A stretch of DNA of 6,797 nucleotides from Nitrososphaeraceae archaeon (GCA_025449515.1 JANWJI010000201.1:1-6797); one strand, 5' to 3'; positions 1-6,127 are shown, counted from the stretch's first letter. Translations and numbers: made by a program. The notes: generated by a model not told the origin, from the sequence alone.

Positions 1-355
1 ATTAGAAAGGCTGTTTTTAGATTTATTGTCATCATCTTATCCCATTCTTGTTCCTCAAGTTCAGTTACAGTTTTATCTCCTAAATATCCTCAACGATGTT
101 AACCGTTATATGGATCTGTCCATAATTTGTTAAAATGTCTGAAACTAATTTCTCTACTTGTTCTTCCTTTGATGTATCTGCTTTTATTAATTGTAATTGT
201 GGCTCAGTTTGCCTCTTTGACAGCTCTATATTACTGTCTGTATTATATGATGATATCACTTGAGCGTTGCATTCGATAAAAGATCTTGTTATAGCTCTTC
301 CTAATGCTCCGGTTCAGCCTGTTACCAATACAATTTTATTTGAGAAATCTATCTT
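1..355 (-). pseudogene. Decayed short-chain dehydrogenase/reductase (SDR), N-terminal part, runs off the left edge
   Basis: Reading the minus strand from 355, the frame begins KIDFSNKIVLVTG, then a TGA stop (314-316), then TGALGRAITRSF. This is the Rossmann-fold start of an SDR, with the cofactor loop TGGxGALGRA broken by a Gly-to-stop change. The same frame goes on through strand 2, an acidic/polar helix (ADTSKEEQVEKLV) and YGQIHITVNIV. Near 86-95 one base appears to be lost, because the family sequence resumes in another frame as GGYLGDKTVTELEEQEWDKM and then MTINLKTAFL, the helix-4/5 region of SDRs. No start codon exists: an in-frame TAA (356-358) lies directly before the first lysine codon. 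A TATA-like stretch on the minus strand near 390-400 may be the old promoter. Three independent lesions make this a pseudogene; a working enzyme would have been a cytoplasmic NAD(P)-dependent oxidoreductase of unknown substrate. The catalytic YxxxK part lies beyond the window and cannot be judged. Confidence 0.85.
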
Positions 356-1268
356 TTATTAGTCTGATTATGCATAAGATGATCTATTATCTTATAATAA
401 CTAAAAAAGATTTCATTAAAAAACATTTTTCAATTTTTCTATTCTGAATTTTCTTACTCTTCCTGTATGAAGAAATCTCCCAAGAAAGATGATTTTTAAG
501 TTTCATCTTCCATTATGCAATATATTTGTAGACTATGTTTTATTTTATGGTAGAGTCGAATTCCAATTGCATGATCTTTTTATATCTTCATATGAGAAGT
601 TATTGCCGACAGAAGTACATTAAGCATTGACATTAGTAAAGTACAAGAATATTAAAATTTGAAGTCATGTAGGAAGAGAAGAGTTTTTAACTTTAAGTCT
701 CAGTTGAAATGTATATGTTATTTATTTACGGCCTTTTCTTATCATGGTTTGAGTTAATTTTATGCTATCTCTCCTTATCATCATTAACCTAATTTTGTAG
801 ACTTATTGATCCTAAATCTAACAAGATGAAACAATATATAGATAATTTAACAATAAAAGAGTTTTTCGTGTTCTAGCAGAAATAAGGAATATTCCTACGA
901 AACGGATAAAGAATGAGAAATATAATAACGAAAAAAGAACATCTTCGATTAACTTCAACTTAGCATTTATGACTAGCAACAAGAATCTGGCTTATATGGG
1001 TGGATTTGACTGGATTTATGAGATTACAAATTAAAAACGATCATTTTATTGATGCGATCCTAGAACATAAAGAATCGAGGGAATTAAGGCTCTCAATAAT
1101 AATAAAATTTCTTAATAAATGAAAAAATAATATAATAAGAATTTGATATATACTAATAAATATATGTCTATTTTCTATGTGAAACGATAAATTTCTAATT
1201 AATATAGATCTTATCAATATTCAAACCTATACAAAAACTAATAAACACCAAGAAATCATATATGACAA
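356..1268. other. Long AT-rich intergenic region, mostly without recognisable content
   Basis: About 900 bases separate the SDR relic from the PsbP-like gene. I see no RNA gene, no long repeat and no convincing gene here. The stretch near 390-400 could be the old promoter of the SDR relic. A minus-strand frame of 39 codons (506 down to 387) has a purine-rich stretch just before its ATG, but its lysine-rich product looks random. Two overlapping plus-strand open frames near 846-1122 are listed separately. The last 70 bases before 1269 contain TATA-like stretches, such as TTAATATAG at 1199-1207. None sits at the usual distance from the ATG, so the promoter of the next gene is not settled. Confidence 0.6.
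846..1122 (+). other. Possible coding relic in two overlapping frames
   Basis: One frame is open from 846 to the TAA at 1032-1034. It contains VLAEIRNIPTKRIKNEK and, after an internal ATG at 969, MTSNKNLAYMGGFDWIYEIT. A second frame is open to a TGA at 1120-1122 and reads MRLQIKNDHFIDAILEHK from an ATG at 1018, continuing to 34 residues. Residue composition in both looks protein-like (mixed charged and hydrophobic residues, helix-compatible), and they could be one gene joined by a frameshift near 990-1020. I recognise no family, the first frame has no good start, and chance open frames of this size are common in AT-rich DNA. A random origin is about as likely as a relic. Confidence 0.2.
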
Positions 1269-1874
1269 ATGACTATATTTCTGCTGGTCGTTGGATCTTT
1301 TATATTATCGATATTACTAATTGTCAGTACACCTGTGGTGCATGCCCAGACTATTTCAACAATTACTATACCAATGAAAGTTTATTATAATTCTACCTAT
1401 GGCGTAGTTATTCAATACCCAGCTAGCTGGAATGCTAGAAGTATATCTAGTAATAATTCGCCATCTCCTTTTCAGGGCATAGTTTTGATGACACCACCAA
1501 TTCAAAGTACAGGTAGTGAGTTTGCGGCAGTTGTAGTAGGGCTATATCCTCAATCAGTAAATACAACGTTACAGTCTTTTCTAGATCATAACAAGGGCAT
1601 CAGAATGTCGAATTCTAACACCAAAAACTTTAATATTGTTATGTCAAATGCTAATTCATTACTTGCTGGGAGACAAGCATATGGGTTACTTTTTACAGAT
1701 ACCTTTCATGGACACTCCCAAAAGAGTTTAGAATTTGGAACATTCGGGTTAGAACATAGGGGAATTAAATATGGCTACATTGTTAATTTTAGCGCTGATC
1801 CAATAACATTTGCAAAGATATTGCCAATTATGCTTCAAACGATTGATTCGTTTGGAATTTCAAATATTAGCTGA
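1269..1874 (+). CDS. Exported PsbP-like protein
   Basis: This 201-residue protein begins with a signal peptide: residues 4-20 are hydrophobic, and the segment STPVVHA ends at Ala26 with a V-H-A signal-peptidase-I type site before QT. The mature part opens with a strand-rich motif YYNSTYGVVIQYPASW (residues 39-54), typical of PsbP-like domains (an aromatic/Asn start, then YG..I.YP..W). The mid-region LLAGRQAYGLLFTD (131-144) and the C-terminal YIVNFSADPITFAKILPIML leading to TIDSF (about 170-195) also follow that pattern. Length is normal for a single-domain member. It should act outside the membrane; NST, NTT and NFS sequons could be glycosylated. The function of these archaeal PsbP-like proteins is unknown to me; there is no photosystem role here. 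The ATG at 1269 is chosen because it gives a complete signal peptide; an ATG at 1262 is in another frame and soon stops. The gene is transcribed alone, with unrelated neighbours. Confidence 0.8.
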   Translation: MTIFLLVVGSFILSILLIVSTPVVHAQTISTITIPMKVYYNSTYGVVIQYPASWNARSISSNNSPSPFQGIVLMTPPIQSTGSEFAAVVVGLYPQSVNTTLQSFLDHNKGIRMSNSNTKNFNIVMSNANSLLAGRQAYGLLFTDTFHGHSQKSLEFGTFGLEHRGIKYGYIVNFSADPITFAKILPIMLQTIDSFGISNIS

Positions 1875-1925
1875 TAAACCTATTTGTATATCCACTTTCT
1901 CTTCTGATAGTAAATTAAAAATTTT

Positions 1926-1946
1926 GCAATTTTATTTTTTAAAAAA
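1926..1946 (+). terminator. T-rich terminator-like sequence after the PsbP-like gene
   Basis: About 55 bases after the stop codon the plus strand runs GCAATTTTATTTTTT and then AAAAAA. The centre is a perfect palindrome of six T and six A (1935-1946). Archaeal termination often needs only a U-rich run in the transcript, which this supplies. The assignment rests on position and composition alone. Confidence 0.4.
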
Positions 1947-2143
1947 TTAAGCATAGACCACACAACAAACAAGCCAGATTTGATTTATGTTGATTCTAGA
2001 TGATGGCCAAATAGACTTACTAAAAAGCCTTTTTGTACTTGGCTGATCCTCTTTCTTTAATTTCTATTATGATATTACATTACTCCATTTTGAAACTTAT
2101 TCAACTAAACTTATCGAAGATAATCCGTCATATAAAAAGAGAG

Positions 2144-2179
2144 ATAGAAATAGATAATTACTATAATAGAAATAGATAA
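2144..2179. repeat. Pair of 14-bp direct repeats ATAGAAATAGATAA
   Basis: Identical copies lie at 2144-2157 and 2166-2179, so the repeat period is 22 bp, about two helical turns. They sit roughly 40-75 bases upstream of the TATA box of the recombinase gene. Two same-face sites upstream of a promoter could bind a regulator. AT-rich slippage is the plain alternative, because each copy itself contains a doubled ATAGA unit. Confidence 0.5.
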
Positions 2180-2218
2180 CATAACATCATCAGATATTGA
2201 TAATACATAGAATACATG

Positions 2219-2226
2219 CTTATATG
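2219..2226 (+). promoter_or_regulatory. TATA box of the recombinase gene
   Basis: CTTATATG centres about 32 bases before the TTG at 2255. With the usual archaeal TATA-to-start-site distance of about 25 bases, transcription would begin within a few bases of the TTG. That fits a leaderless mRNA and supports the TTG as the start codon. Confidence 0.5.
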
Positions 2227-2254
2227 TCTAAATTAGCCATATTTTGACCGTATC

Positions 2255-3388
2255 TTGAAAACGAAACCAATTATTAGTTCGATAGTCAACTTAACTCCTG
2301 CTGGCGAGAATTATAATAATATATTTTTTGAACAAAAAATAGGAGACGCCACATCAGGATTAATTCCTTATTTTAGTAAATTGCTCTATAAGTTATCAAA
2401 GGAAAATGCTTGGAGTATTGCAAATTATGTTATATCCATGAAAATAGAAGTAAATCTGTCTGATCATTATAGACGGAATATCATCAATGTATTGACCAAC
2501 TTTTCAATTTTCTGTAATCACAAATCATTTAGACTACTAACCAGAGATGAAATTCTAGCGTTTCTTGATAGTCTTCGTAAGGCCGAGGATGTGGACCCAT
2601 TGCACAAATGGATCGGTACATATAATACATATAGAATTTATATTATCAGGTTTTTCAAATGGCTATATTATCATGATATCGAACCGGGCGAAAGACCAAA
2701 TCCAGACATTGTTGAAAATATCCCCCAATTAAAAAGAAAGGAACAGTCAATTTACAAACCTACTGATATATGGACTGAAGATGACGATATTTTATTCTTG
2801 AGATACTGTCCTAGCAAGCGCATAAAATGCTATCATGCTATTTCACGTGATACTAGTTGTAGGCCTCATGAAATATTGAAATTAAGAATAAAAGACATAG
2901 TATTCAAAACTGCAGGCAATCATCAGTATGCTGAAGTTCTAGTTAATGGTAAGACTGGTACTAGACACATACCTTTGATAAATTCTATATCATATATGAA
3001 GGACTATCTAGACCATGAACATCCTCAGAGTGGAAATCCAAATTCGGTACTCATGTGCGGGAATGGAAAAGGCCTTGGAAGGAAAATACAGGTTGGAACT
3101 ATATACAGGATATATAATAAATACAAGGAAGAATATTTTCCACGTCTACTAGAAAGTCCAGCTGTACCCTTGGAAGATAAGGGTAAAATAAAAGAACTAT
3201 TAAAAAAACCATGGAACCCCTACATTAGGCAAGCATTAAGCGCTGGGAATACGATTTGCAATTACTGGGATAAATTTGTGACATCAAGAATAATCCTTAC
3301 CAAAATTAAACAAGTAAAAATATTGAATGAAACTCGCAACTTGGATTTTGGTAGATATAACGGAAGATACCTAATGCACCAATCATAA
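2255..3388 (+). CDS. Tyrosine recombinase/integrase with lost C-terminal catalytic part
   Basis: The 377-residue product is a phage-integrase-type recombinase. Residues 45-140 form the helical DNA-binding core (SAM-like) domain (LTRDEILAFLDSLRKAEDVD; YRIYIIRFFKWLYY). The catalytic domain starts near 170, with the first Arg box SRDTSCRPHEILKLRIKDI (Arg203) and the beta-hairpin Lys in NGKTGTRHIPL (Lys233). It then reaches KKPWNPYIR (318-325), where Arg325 fits the second catalytic Arg. From memory, relatives in Nitrososphaeria continue RHSALT, then LRQHAGWS and KYLHYFGNES with the last His and the Tyr nucleophile, followed by a CxxC zinc-ribbon tail. Here the sequence after Arg325 becomes unrelated (QALSAGNTICNYWDKF) and ends without that His, Tyr or tail. 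The enzyme is probably inactive, though it may still bind DNA. TTG is the only plausible start: a TAG lies in frame at 2234-2236 and the TATA box fits. It converges on the next gene with 8 bases between stops. Confidence 0.85.
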   Translation: MKTKPIISSIVNLTPAGENYNNIFFEQKIGDATSGLIPYFSKLLYKLSKENAWSIANYVISMKIEVNLSDHYRRNIINVLTNFSIFCNHKSFRLLTRDEILAFLDSLRKAEDVDPLHKWIGTYNTYRIYIIRFFKWLYYHDIEPGERPNPDIVENIPQLKRKEQSIYKPTDIWTEDDDILFLRYCPSKRIKCYHAISRDTSCRPHEILKLRIKDIVFKTAGNHQYAEVLVNGKTGTRHIPLINSISYMKDYLDHEHPQSGNPNSVLMCGNGKGLGRKIQVGTIYRIYNKYKEEYFPRLLESPAVPLEDKGKIKELLKKPWNPYIRQALSAGNTICNYWDKFVTSRIILTKIKQVKILNETRNLDFGRYNGRYLMHQS

Positions 3389-3396
3389 TTATCTTA

Positions 3397-4452
3397 TTAA
3401 CAGCTATTCCATACTACAGGTAGTCCTCGTCCAATGGTCCCATGCTTTGAATTAAACCAAGATGTATAACACTTGCTATGCGGATTAACCTGGTTTGAAC
3501 TACCACAATTTGTGCAGCTAAATCCCATCTCCTGAAAATGCATAGCCTGTTTGCTAGTACCAAGTCGCAGTTCTATAGATTCTATAAAATCATATATATC
3601 CAGCTGAATTGGATATTCATGCTTACATTTATGGCATATATTAGTAAGTGTAACGTTATTGTAATTCTGAATATTATTGAAGCGCATTATTTCCCATTCT
3701 TTATTGGTTGAAAAGTCTAAGTACCCTTCAATATCTAGTTTTATCTGCAATAATGCTAGTTTCTGTGTTTCTTTATCTAGTGTCTTTAATGTTTCAATAA
3801 ACAATGCGCCTAGACCATCTACACAGGTAATGGCGATTAACATAAGTTTTATTGTTGTGTCATATTCCTTCACCTTAGGTAAAAGTTGACTGAAGAATTC
3901 AGAATAGTTGTTAAAATTCTCGCTAAAAAATCCATAGTCTTTGCATCTAAGTAAGAGGCTCGAAATACATTGTGAAAAAGCAGATTTTGATTCCTGGAAG
4001 TAGTAAATCAGAATTTCAAATAGTTTTGAAATTGATTCTTCTCTAATTGAGCCTACATTCTTACGCGCATTTATCAACCATGCAAGGTATAGACCTTGTG
4101 AGGTAAATTGATAGGTCTCTGTTTCAGACCTATTTTTTGTTGCTCTTTTTCCATTTAGTTGTATTAAATCCAAACCAATCAGTTTTGTTATTCTACCCTT
4201 AATGAAAGTCTGTTTAGAATGTGTTCTATAGGATTTAGACATACGGGATCCTTTAAATTCAATTACAAAAGGTCTATGGGTTGCAATCAGCCAGTTTCCC
4301 AGTTCTGTGTAGCTGAATTCTTCTGAGCTAGTTGTGAACCCTTTACAGGTAGCCCATAATAGAATATCTCGATATAATTCATTTTTGTCATGAAATAAGT
4401 CATCAACACTCACTAATTTTGACCCATTTTCAGTTACTATTTTCTTTGGCAT
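3397..4452 (-). CDS. Unknown protein with winged-helix-like N-terminal half and C-terminal zinc ribbon
   Basis: I do not recognise the family of this 351-residue protein. Residues about 45-127 look like a winged helix: helix YTELGNWLIATHR, a basic segment SRMSKSYRTHSK, a recognition-type helix TFIKGRITKLIGLDLIQL, and a wing ending TYQFTSQGLYLAWLI. The middle (about 135-245) is helical with no motif I know. The C-terminal part carries two Cys pairs, CHKC (273-276) and CTNC (313-316), about 36 residues apart, as in a split zinc ribbon. There are no signal peptide or membrane segments, so it should be cytoplasmic. The likely role is DNA or RNA binding, possibly a regulator; this is inferred from the two modules only. 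The ATG at 4452 has a TATA-like box about 40 bases upstream, giving a near-leaderless transcript. It lies tail-to-tail with the truncated recombinase and may have arrived with a mobile element. Confidence 0.75.
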   Translation of the reverse strand: MPKKIVTENGSKLVSVDDLFHDKNELYRDILLWATCKGFTTSSEEFSYTELGNWLIATHRPFVIEFKGSRMSKSYRTHSKQTFIKGRITKLIGLDLIQLNGKRATKNRSETETYQFTSQGLYLAWLINARKNVGSIREESISKLFEILIYYFQESKSAFSQCISSLLLRCKDYGFFSENFNNYSEFFSQLLPKVKEYDTTIKLMLIAITCVDGLGALFIETLKTLDKETQKLALLQIKLDIEGYLDFSTNKEWEIMRFNNIQNYNNVTLTNICHKCKHEYPIQLDIYDFIESIELRLGTSKQAMHFQEMGFSCTNCGSSNQVNPHSKCYTSWFNSKHGTIGRGLPVVWNSC

Positions 4453-4486
4453 ACGTTAAAATACTAATTACTAACTAAACTACAAG

Positions 4487-4496
4487 AGTATATATG
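4487..4496 (-). promoter_or_regulatory. TATA box of the winged-helix/zinc-ribbon gene
   Basis: On the minus strand this reads ACATATATAC, about 35-45 bases before the ATG at 4452. Transcription from it would start about 10-15 bases before the ATG. No Shine-Dalgarno sequence is visible in that short leader. Confidence 0.45.
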
Positions 4497-4544
4497 TTAT
4501 AACTTTCAATTGCAAATGATATATAATTTGTAATTATGGCCAGG

Positions 4545-4571
4545 TCACAAAAATCTTAATGGAGTTTGTGA
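4545..4571. repeat. Inverted repeat TCACAAA / TTTGTGA
   Basis: Perfect 7-base arms at 4545-4551 and 4565-4571 flank 13 bases. The site lies about 50-80 bases upstream of the TATA box of the winged-helix/zinc-ribbon gene. It could be a dimeric regulator site (half-site spacing of about 20 bases, two turns), perhaps for that protein itself. Seven-base arms can also arise by chance. Confidence 0.3.
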
Positions 4572-4642
4572 TCTAAACAGTCATTATTCTTGCCCGGTTG
4601 GTCAAAAGGAGACAAATTCTTGGAGTTGGAAAAAGGTCACAA

Positions 4643-4834
4643 TCAAACCAACTGTACAAAGATATCATAATTATTTAATGTTTCATCAAGACATAGACTA
4701 CTTAATTTCAAAAGATTGGTGGACTCGAAGTTTTTCAGATTTTCTTGCAGTGAAACAATGGATCTGAATGTCGACTTGTCAATACAGAAAGATAGATTGT
4801 TGTTGATAATTCCTCTCTCCATAGAGTGATTCAT
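4643..4834 (-). CDS. Doubtful 63-residue ORF
   Basis: The product has no family I recognise. It opens MNHSMERGIINNNLSF and then forms one or two amphipathic helices (FRSIVSLQENLKNFESTNLL and LSSLCLDETLNNY). An in-frame TAA lies two codons before the first ATG, so the ORF cannot be longer; a second ATG five codons in is an equal candidate start. No clear TATA box lies at the right distance. The composition is protein-like, and the stretch is somewhat less AT-rich than the surrounding spacer. It could be a small gene, the remnant of a larger one, or chance. Confidence 0.3.
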   Translation of the reverse strand: MNHSMERGIINNNLSFCIDKSTFRSIVSLQENLKNFESTNLLKLSSLCLDETLNNYDIFVQLV

Positions 4835-4915
4835 TGCTTAAAAGATGCTCATAGAGTATTTGATCCTCATCCCAAACTAAGACTTACCAAATAGATGTCA
4901 TCACGGAAGAGTTTG

Positions 4916-4925
4916 CATATATTTA
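4916..4925 (+). promoter_or_regulatory. TATA-like box before the 60-codon gene
   Basis: CATATATTTA lies about 40-48 bases upstream of the ATG at 4964. It would give a transcript with a leader of roughly 15-20 bases. No strong ribosome-binding site is present; GGG at 4950-4952 is the only purine-rich hint. Confidence 0.4.
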
Positions 4926-4963
4926 GCAAAAGATGATAGAAAAATCAAGGGTAGAATCAACTC

Positions 4964-5146
4964 ATGTCTGAACTACACAAGATTTTCGACAACAGTCGTT
5001 ATCCAAGGAATAAGGGAGTCACTGCCAGCAGAATAAAAGTGCTTCTAGAACTTCGACAATATGTCCTTAACACCTTCCGGGATAGGAAATCATTTTATAA
5101 TAAAACAGAACTTGATGATCATATTCATCAGATCCATGGAATATAG
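4964..5146 (+). CDS. Small basic helical protein of unknown function
   Basis: The 60-residue product has a basic N-terminal part (SRYPRNKGVTASRIK, residues 11-25). A long amphipathic helix follows (about 20-40, SRIKVLLELRQYVLNTFRD), and a second short helix is rich in acidic residues and His (KTELDDHIHQIHG). There are no cysteines, signal peptide or membrane segment. The size and charge would suit a small nucleic-acid-binding protein, but no motif proves it and I recognise no family. It has its own TATA-like box and stands alone, head-on to the minus-strand genes to its right. An overlapping ATG frame from 4933 is short and is rejected. A real gene is somewhat more likely than chance, because start, promoter and composition agree. 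Confidence 0.5.
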   Translation: MSELHKIFDNSRYPRNKGVTASRIKVLLELRQYVLNTFRDRKSFYNKTELDDHIHQIHGI

Positions 5147-5446
5147 TATTTTATACATGCAAATTTCCAGTTTGTCTATAGATAGATGAGGAATATATTT
5201 TCAATTCTCAGTCGTATTTCAGAAAGGATATGATGAGGCTATACATTGATTTAATATAAAGCGGCAAAAAGGTACATAATGCAAAGATTCCTGGATAAAA
5301 ACTTACTGTTCCGATTATATAAGACATATGCGCAACAGATCTGCCTTATCAGTAAAATCTGTTAGATATATTCTCCAAGCGAAACTTTAAGCAAGTCGTT
5401 GTGGTCGATATTACTACTTGAAGACATTTAGGCTCTATTAATAGAC
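5147..5446. other. 300-base stretch without a convincing gene
   Basis: This lies between the converging 60-codon gene and the 72-codon ORF. It holds a short inverted repeat (AACAGAT at 5334-5340 and ATCTGTT at 5357-5363), which might help end transcription from either side. There is also a 21-codon minus-strand frame from 5426 (MSSSSNIDHNDLLKVSLGEY), which meets a TAA but stays open for about 35 codons after it. I see no RNA gene, mobile element or longer repeat. Confidence 0.5.
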
Positions 5447-5665
5447 TCAATGCTGAGCTGAGCTTCCATTTTCAGTTGATATTGTTCTAACAAATCTCAA
5501 TGCAAATTCGAGCTGTCTAACTTTTTCTTTGTTCTGTTCAGCTGCATCGATTAATACGGATATAAGGTTCTGGATAATTTTATCTGGAGGATACAAGTAT
5601 TCCCATAGTAGTGATCTATTTCTATCCATCATAATTTTCGGCTTGAATAATCTGCAATGTTCCAA
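5447..5665 (-). CDS. 72-residue helical ORF, in frame with the upstream ChuX/HutX-like gene
   Basis: The product has a basic N-terminal part with WEYLYPPDK (about 21-29). One long amphipathic helix follows (about 30-62, IIQNLISVLIDAAEQNKEK and then VRQLEFALRFVRT), and the tail is polar. No family is recognised. The listed start is a TTG at 5665, five codons after the TAG that ends the upstream gene, and both lie in the same reading frame. ATG codons 11 and 12 residues inside (about 5632) are an alternative start, giving about 60 residues. No ribosome-binding site or separate promoter is visible. It is therefore either the second gene of an operon or the C-terminal part of one longer protein (about 226 residues) interrupted by a nonsense codon. 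The helix would suit a dimerisation or partner-binding role, which is inference only. Confidence 0.45.
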   Translation of the reverse strand: MEHCRLFKPKIMMDRNRSLLWEYLYPPDKIIQNLISVLIDAAEQNKEKVRQLEFALRFVRTISTENGSSAQH

Positions 5666-5680
5666 AACCGAATGATGCTG

Positions 5681-6127
5681 CTAATTCTTGACTATTTTAT
5701 TTTCCACTTTTAGTGGTATGGTGTATCGCTTACCATGTTTTGAGAATAGTTGCTCATACTTCGACACTTTTTCTTGAATACTGATGTTTGAACTGTCATA
5801 CATTTTGACAAAATTAGCACGTAATGTTAGATTCCCTTTAGAATCAAAAAATCTTATGCTATAACTGCTTCTATCACCATTTTTATTCTCTATTACAAAT
5901 CGTGCCTCTATAGTCTCAGGGAGATTAACATGTATGTGCCAGGATCTGGATTCGTCGCCTATTGTAGCATACTGCTCACTAATTCGCAAGGGCAAATTCA
6001 TTTCTGTGTGTACTTCACACACTGCACCAGGACTTCTTACCGAGAACATGACATTATCAAGAGCGAGTATATCTTTTATAATATCTTCAAAAGTAGTATT
6101 GAATTGATTGTTTATTGTAGATGCCAT
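5681..6127 (-). CDS. ChuX/HutX-like small cytoplasmic protein
   Basis: The 148-residue product begins with a short helix (TTFEDIIKDILAL, 11-23). It then shows a beta-rich core: SVRSPGAVCEVHTEMNLPLR (29-48), the SWHIHVNLPETIEARFVIE segment (62-80), and SYSIRFFDSKGNLTLRANF (88-106) followed by VKMYD. The pattern of a His-containing strand, then SYSxRFxDxxGxxxLRxxF, resembles ChuX/HutX/HemS-type haem-utilisation folds and small archaeal relatives. The likeness is from memory and moderate. His64 and His66 could be ligand contacts, but haem binding is not shown. There is no signal peptide. The ATG at 6127 sits about 26-38 bases downstream of an AT-rich TATA-like stretch, fitting a leaderless transcript. 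The stop TAG is followed in the same frame by the 72-residue ORF, so the true protein might be longer. Confidence 0.65.
   Translation of the reverse strand: MASTINNQFNTTFEDIIKDILALDNVMFSVRSPGAVCEVHTEMNLPLRISEQYATIGDESRSWHIHVNLPETIEARFVIENKNGDRSSYSIRFFDSKGNLTLRANFVKMYDSSNISIQEKVSKYEQLFSKHGKRYTIPLKVENKIVKN

Larger units (their letters stand above)
1875..2254. other. 380-base spacer with terminator-like, repeat and promoter elements
   Basis: No gene is visible between the PsbP-like gene and the recombinase. The spacer holds a T-rich palindrome shortly after the first gene, a pair of 14-bp direct repeats (2144-2179) and a TATA box (2219-2226) just before the recombinase start. All three are listed separately. 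The stretch between about 1950 and 2140 shows nothing I can name. Confidence 0.6.
4453..4963. other. Intergenic stretch around a doubtful small ORF
   Basis: About 510 bases lie between the winged-helix/zinc-ribbon gene and the 60-codon gene. They hold the promoter of the former, a spaced inverted repeat (4545-4571), a doubtful minus-strand ORF (4643-4834) and a TATA-like box for the next gene (4916-4925). Apart from these, listed separately, I see no RNA gene or repeat. Confidence 0.5.

Noticed and set aside
387..506. Minus-strand ORF of 39 codons with GGAAG just before its ATG
   Set aside because: The purine run touches the ATG, so spacing is wrong, and the lysine/serine-rich product is what random AT-rich DNA gives.
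553..565. GAGTCGAATTCCA, resembling a tRNA T-loop
   Set aside because: The flanking bases do not pair into a T-stem and no other tRNA parts are nearby.
2255..3388. Recombinase gene split by SSV-type integration at an internal attachment site
   Set aside because: That arrangement leaves a short N-terminal and a long C-terminal fragment; here about 325 N-terminal residues remain and no C-terminal fragment is seen in the window.
3677..3889. Plus-strand open frame of 70 codons inside the winged-helix/zinc-ribbon gene
   Set aside because: It lies antisense within a long, domain-bearing gene and has a low-complexity Ser/Val-rich product; it is a shadow frame.
4592..4603. GCCCGGTTGGTC, resembling a tRNA D-arm, near a recombinase
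   Set aside because: No acceptor, anticodon or T-arm pairing can be built around it, so there is no tRNA or obvious tRNA-derived attachment site.
5361..5426. Minus-strand 21-codon ORF beginning MSSSSNIDHNDLL, open again after its TAA
   Set aside because: It is too short, has no promoter or known likeness, and the part after the stop is Cys/Tyr-rich and random-looking.
5681..5683. TAG read as pyrrolysine
   Set aside because: Pyrrolysine use is known from methanogens and some bacteria, not from the lineage suggested here, and no supporting genes are in view; a plain stop or nonsense mutation is simpler.
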